The translations under genes and the position numbers were made by a program. Shown one piece after another: positions 61,067 to 64,000 of a stretch of 64,000 nt of DNA. The notes under the pieces were generated by a model that saw only the letters and a list, made by a program, of their open reading frames with translations, had not been told where the DNA came from and searched no databases. The stretch covers positions 510,581-574,580 of the forward strand of contig NZ_QTUV01000001.1 of assembly GCF_003435815.1 (NCBI RefSeq), written 5' to 3'. How positions within the stretch are numbered: position 1 is the first letter of the stretch; every line of letters begins with the position of its first letter. This DNA comes from Dorea sp. AM10-31 (GTDB lineage Bacteria > Bacillota > Clostridia > Lachnospirales > Lachnospiraceae).

Positions 61067-61714
61067 TCACATTAATTGCAACAGCTGTAAGAATTCCTCA
61101 TGTGGTCTGCCTGCATTCTTCTCATACCATGCAATCGCTCCGGGATCTCCACTCCGGTCCGAAAATGCCGGAAATAAAAAGCCAAACTGCGGCTCGTCCA
61201 TCTCGTAATCTCCACTGACCGGCGCAAATACACCTGTCAGGAACGGATATACTTCTTCGGATTCCCACTGTTCTGTCTTGTCGTTGCCTTTTCTCGGCAC
61301 ATCATAGCAGCCATAAAACAGATAAAATCCATATTCCCTGTTTTGGTTAAGCTTCTCTCCCAGGATTTCGTAAAATGTTTCCAGAAGTCCGTCATTTTTG
61401 AGTTCACACTCTTTCAATGCCATCAGAAGCTGCCAAATACTTCCCGACTTTTTTGCCGTCTCCGGAAATACATATTCTTTTAATTGCCTGTTTGTATCTG
61501 CAAACGGGATTGCCTTTGCAAGCTTCAAATTTTTTCCCTGATCCACTTTTGATAATTTCAAGAAATGAATATTAAATGTACCATCCACATATCCTTCTTC
61601 ATCAAAATACGCTCCTACAACTCTCGAAAAACAGTTACGGCTTATTGTCATGCGACGCGTCAGCTCCAGCATATCCTCCCGGTTTATTCTTCTCGTTTTT
61701 AACTCTTCTGCCAT
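61067..61714 (-). CDS. DUF4317-type protein
   Basis: A 215-residue soluble protein resembling DUF4317. Typical segments are LTRRMTISRNCFSRVVGAYF, GTFNIHFLKLSKVD and the later YGFYLFYGCYDVPRKGND. DUF4317 proteins are usually longer (about 380 residues), so this is a short form, apparently lacking the C-terminal half. The role is unknown. A GGGG-type ribosome binding site precedes the ATG, and the small zinc-ribbon gene follows on the same strand. Confidence 0.65.
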   Translation of the reverse strand: MAEELKTRRINREDMLELTRRMTISRNCFSRVVGAYFDEEGYVDGTFNIHFLKLSKVDQGKNLKLAKAIPFADTNRQLKEYVFPETAKKSGSIWQLLMALKECELKNDGLLETFYEILGEKLNQNREYGFYLFYGCYDVPRKGNDKTEQWESEEVYPFLTGVFAPVSGDYEMDEPQFGFLFPAFSDRSGDPGAIAWYEKNAGRPHEEFLQLLQLM

Positions 61715-61790
61715 CTGTCTTTTTCCCCTTATATTCTCTATTCTTTATTATAAACGTAGCCTTTCTGCCTCGCAATCCTGTTTTTACAAA

Positions 61791-61834
61791 AAAAGTTCTC
61801 CTATGATTTTTATTCGATCATAGAAGAACCTTTT
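61791..61834 (-). terminator. Terminator of the alpha-galactosidase/YczE operon
   Basis: On the minus strand GGTTCTTCTATGAT pairs with ATCATAGGAGAACT and is followed by TTTTTT. It is 68 bp past the stop of the YczE-like gene. Confidence 0.85.
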
Positions 61835-61901
61835 AAATTCAATTCTTTTTCCTTTTTATTGCGGGGGTATAAATTTTTATTACATTTCTTTACAGGAATC
61901 T

Positions 61902-62525
61902 TTACATTTTTTCAAGTTTTGTTTTAAAAAACTGAATCAAGGGTCCGTTGAAACATGCATTAATCACTGTACCAATTCCTGCAACAGCCCAGATTCCTGC
62001 TTCTGATGCGCTTGCAAATGCAATTCCAACAATTACTACAACCACATCTGAAAGTACTCTTGCTTTATGAAATGGGATTTTCTGATGTGTCAGCTTTTCA
62101 ATAATGATTGCCACACTGTCATATGGTGCAATTCCCATATCCGCAACCATATATAATGCAACTCCCATTGATGCCATTAACTGGGCGAGTACAAGCGCAA
62201 TTATACGAAGCGGAAGAGACATCTCTATCTGTACTACATCCTGTACCAGCCAACAAACAAAATCTGCGATATATCCAACAAAAATCATATTAATGATAGT
62301 TCCTGCACCAATGCAATGCCTTGCCTGGAAAAATACTATTACAAGAATCACTGCATTCATCAATAACTGCCATGTTCCAAAACTCCAGCCGATAAATCCA
62401 CTGATTCCAAGATTCATTGCACTGAAAGGATCTACGCCAAACCCGGACAAACGAAGGAAAGACACACACAGACCAATAAACAAGATTCCTAAAATCATCA
62501 TCCCAGTCCGTTTTGTTATTTTCAT
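61902..62525 (-). CDS. YczE/YitT-type integral membrane protein
   Basis: A 207-residue membrane protein with about five hydrophobic helices. It begins ITKRTGMMILGILFIGLCVSF and includes the family motif GVDPFSAMNLGISGFIG and DMGIAPYDSVAIIIEK. Relatives (YczE, YyaS) are of unknown function, though some regulate or export products of neighbouring genes. It lies 15 bp after the alpha-galactosidase stop on the same strand, so it is in the same operon; a role in sugar uptake or signalling is possible but unproven. Confidence 0.8.
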   Translation of the reverse strand: MKITKRTGMMILGILFIGLCVSFLRLSGFGVDPFSAMNLGISGFIGWSFGTWQLLMNAVILVIVFFQARHCIGAGTIINMIFVGYIADFVCWLVQDVVQIEMSLPLRIIALVLAQLMASMGVALYMVADMGIAPYDSVAIIIEKLTHQKIPFHKARVLSDVVVVIVGIAFASASEAGIWAVAGIGTVINACFNGPLIQFFKTKLEKM

Positions 62526-62540
62526 TGTTCTTCTTTCCTC

Positions 62541-64000
62541 CTACTCCTTTTTCCCTTTTAACATATATATTCTTGATTCAAAATCCGTACACGGGACAGC
62601 ATCTCCCGGCACTTCTCCTGCTGTTACATCAGAAGTGATAAGTCCAAAGTTCATCAGCTCATCTCCATAATTTTCTGTATGATTCCAGACATTTTCATAA
62701 AGCATATCCGGATTCAGTCCCTGTAAACGGACACGACTATACGGTTGATTAACTCCATTTAACACACGGTAATAACCTACAATCGCAAGTGTACGATCTT
62801 CATTGGTCACCATCCAGACAGTTTCATTTCCATCAAACGGACTCTTCAATCTGTAAAATGTTCCGAACTGCAACACCTCTCTGTATTCTTTCATAAATAC
62901 AATCTGTTCTTTTACTTCTTTGATTTCTTCCTCTGTTAATTTATTCAGATCCAGCTCATATCCAAAGGTTCCAAAATATGCAACATTCGCACGGGTATGT
63001 AACGGAGTATTACGAAATACCTGATGATTCGGAACAACCGATACATGACTTCCCATACTGCTGAGTGGATAACACATAGAAGTCCCATATTGAATCTTCA
63101 GACGTTCAATTGCATCTGAATCGTCGCTTGTCCATCCCTGCGGAGCATAATATAACATGCCAGGATCAAACCTTCCGCCACCACTCGCGCAGGATTCAAA
63201 TAATACTTCCGGAAATGCCATTGTCAGACGTTCATATAAATCATATACGCCTAAAATATAACGGTGAAATATCTCTCCCTGCCTGTCTGCCGGAAGTTTT
63301 ACACTGTAACACTCTGTAATGCTGCGATTCATATCCCATTTGATATAAGATATCTTAGCTTCTGACAATAATTTTTCCATCATATTATAAATGCAATCCA
63401 CAACTTCTTTTCTTGAAAAATCCAGTACATACTGATATCTTCCATGAGAAGTATTTCTTCCCGGGGTCTGAATGATCCAGTCCGGATGTGTACGATATAA
63501 ATCTGAATCTTTGTTTACCATTTCCGGTTCAAACCAGAGACCGAATTTCATCCCCAGATTCTCAATTCTTTCAGATAAACCTTTTATCCCATTTGGTAAA
63601 AGATCCGGATTTGCTACCCAGTCACCAAGACCGGCTCTGTCATTTCTTCTTGCGCCAAACCATCCGTCATCCAGTACAAATAATTCAACTCCGCATTCTT
63701 TAGCTTTTCCGGCAATCTCAACAAGCCGATCTTCCGTAAAGTCAAAATAAGTTGCTTCCCAATTATTATTCAAAATTGGTCTGGTCCGGTCTCTCCAATA
63801 TCCTCTTGCCAGCCTTTTGGCATATAATTTCTGAAAAGTCTGACTCATTCCATTCAGTCCCTGATCACTACATACAAGCATTGCTTCAGGTGTCTGAAAA
63901 CTCTCCATAGGTTCTAATTTCCAATCAAATCCTGTCGGATTAATACCTGCTGTAATTCTTGTAACATCATGGGTATCCACTTCTGCCTGTATCCGAAAAT
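62541..64000 (-). CDS. Alpha-galactosidase (GH36), N-terminus beyond the window
   Basis: The gene is open at the right edge; about 486 codons are visible. The GH36 catalytic barrel shows NNWEATYFDF, ELFVLDDGWFG, YIKWDMNRSI with the nucleophile Asp, and ESCASGGGRFDPGML followed by TSDDSDAIERL with the acid/base Asp. The C-terminal beta domain ends EVPGDAVPCTDFES. It hydrolyses alpha-1,6-galactosides such as raffinose and melibiose. Full members are about 720-740 residues, so roughly 240 N-terminal residues lie outside. No signal peptide can be judged. Co-transcribed with the YczE-like gene. Confidence 0.93.
   Translation of the reverse strand, partial: FRIQAEVDTHDVTRITAGINPTGFDWKLEPMESFQTPEAMLVCSDQGLNGMSQTFQKLYAKRLARGYWRDRTRPILNNNWEATYFDFTEDRLVEIAGKAKECGVELFVLDDGWFGARRNDRAGLGDWVANPDLLPNGIKGLSERIENLGMKFGLWFEPEMVNKDSDLYRTHPDWIIQTPGRNTSHGRYQYVLDFSRKEVVDCIYNMMEKLLSEAKISYIKWDMNRSITECYSVKLPADRQGEIFHRYILGVYDLYERLTMAFPEVLFESCASGGGRFDPGMLYYAPQGWTSDDSDAIERLKIQYGTSMCYPLSSMGSHVSVVPNHQVFRNTPLHTRANVAYFGTFGYELDLNKLTEEEIKEVKEQIVFMKEYREVLQFGTFYRLKSPFDGNETVWMVTNEDRTLAIVGYYRVLNGVNQPYSRVRLQGLNPDMLYENVWNHTENYGDELMNFGLITSDVTAGEVPGDAVPCTDFESRIYMLKGKKE

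Noticed and set aside
1-64000. CRISPR arrays, tRNA or rRNA genes
   Set aside because: No regularly spaced 24-40 bp direct repeats and no cloverleaf or rRNA signature stretches were found by reading both strands; a covariance search would be needed to exclude a divergent tRNA.

Overview
The window looks like a chromosome segment of a spore-forming, low-to-moderate-GC Firmicute, most likely a Lachnospiraceae (Clostridium cluster XIVa) gut bacterium. The reasons are three sporulation genes (spoIIID, spoIIR and a SipL-like LysM/DUF3794 gene), strong AGGAGG-type ribosome binding sites, Firmicute gene orders (an HPr-like gene, dnaE, pfkA; ddl, murF), and small families typical of that group (DUF1934, DUF4317, DUF3173). 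Species cannot be named from sequence alone.

Positions 1 to about 13,700 are a mobile-element region. A tyrosine integrase and its DUF3173 partner abut the 3' end of guaA, a known type of integration site. To their left, on the minus strand, lies a DNA-processing operon: DUF932, YqaJ-type exonuclease, RecD2-like helicase, a putative annealing or accessory protein, CHC2/Toprim primase and sortase B. A long leader with two terminator-like hairpins precedes it. The operon then runs into broken genes (about 2,577-3,126), a truncated plus-strand ORF, a lone XRE regulator and a LytTR two-component operon cut by the window edge. No conjugation genes are visible, so the element is either decayed or continues to the left.

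Positions 13,700-20,000 hold guaA and an exopolysaccharide phosphoregulation operon (CapC/CpsB phosphatase, a 40-residue lipoprotein-like ORF, an LCP protein, a Wzz-like protein, a CpsD-like kinase, a small secreted protein) with no glycosyltransferases beside it. Positions 20,000-27,000 carry a TetR regulator, spoIIID, a dead MFS gene, an M20 amidohydrolase with a divergent regulator, a lipoprotein PPIase and cardiolipin synthase.

Positions 27,000-40,500 are a mostly minus-strand housekeeping block: DUF1934, pfkA, dnaE, an HPr-like protein, CvfB, acyl-ACP thioesterase, a CDF transporter, spoIIR, GntR, ispE, a SipL-like protein and a PrcB-like lipoprotein. Positions 40,500-47,700 are a plus-strand block: malQ, plsC, nicotinate phosphoribosyltransferase, ddl, murF and a HAD phosphatase. 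Positions 48,000-64,000 carry L25/Ctc, aminopeptidase P, a GlnK/GlnL-like two-component pair with an orphan PTS EIIC-like transporter, a Ca2+/cation antiporter, pgi, a methyltransferase, a secreted nuclease with an overlapping partner, DUF4317, a YczE-like membrane protein and an alpha-galactosidase cut by the right edge.

The least explained signals are regulatory. They are a structured leader motif that recurs upstream of dnaE and the SipL-like gene, with looser relatives upstream of the sensor kinase and the antiporter; six 11-bp tandem repeats between the amidohydrolase and its divergent regulator; three repeats at exact 20-bp pitch running onto the start codon of the first exopolysaccharide gene; and a spoIIID ribosome binding site buried in a 16-bp perfect stem.
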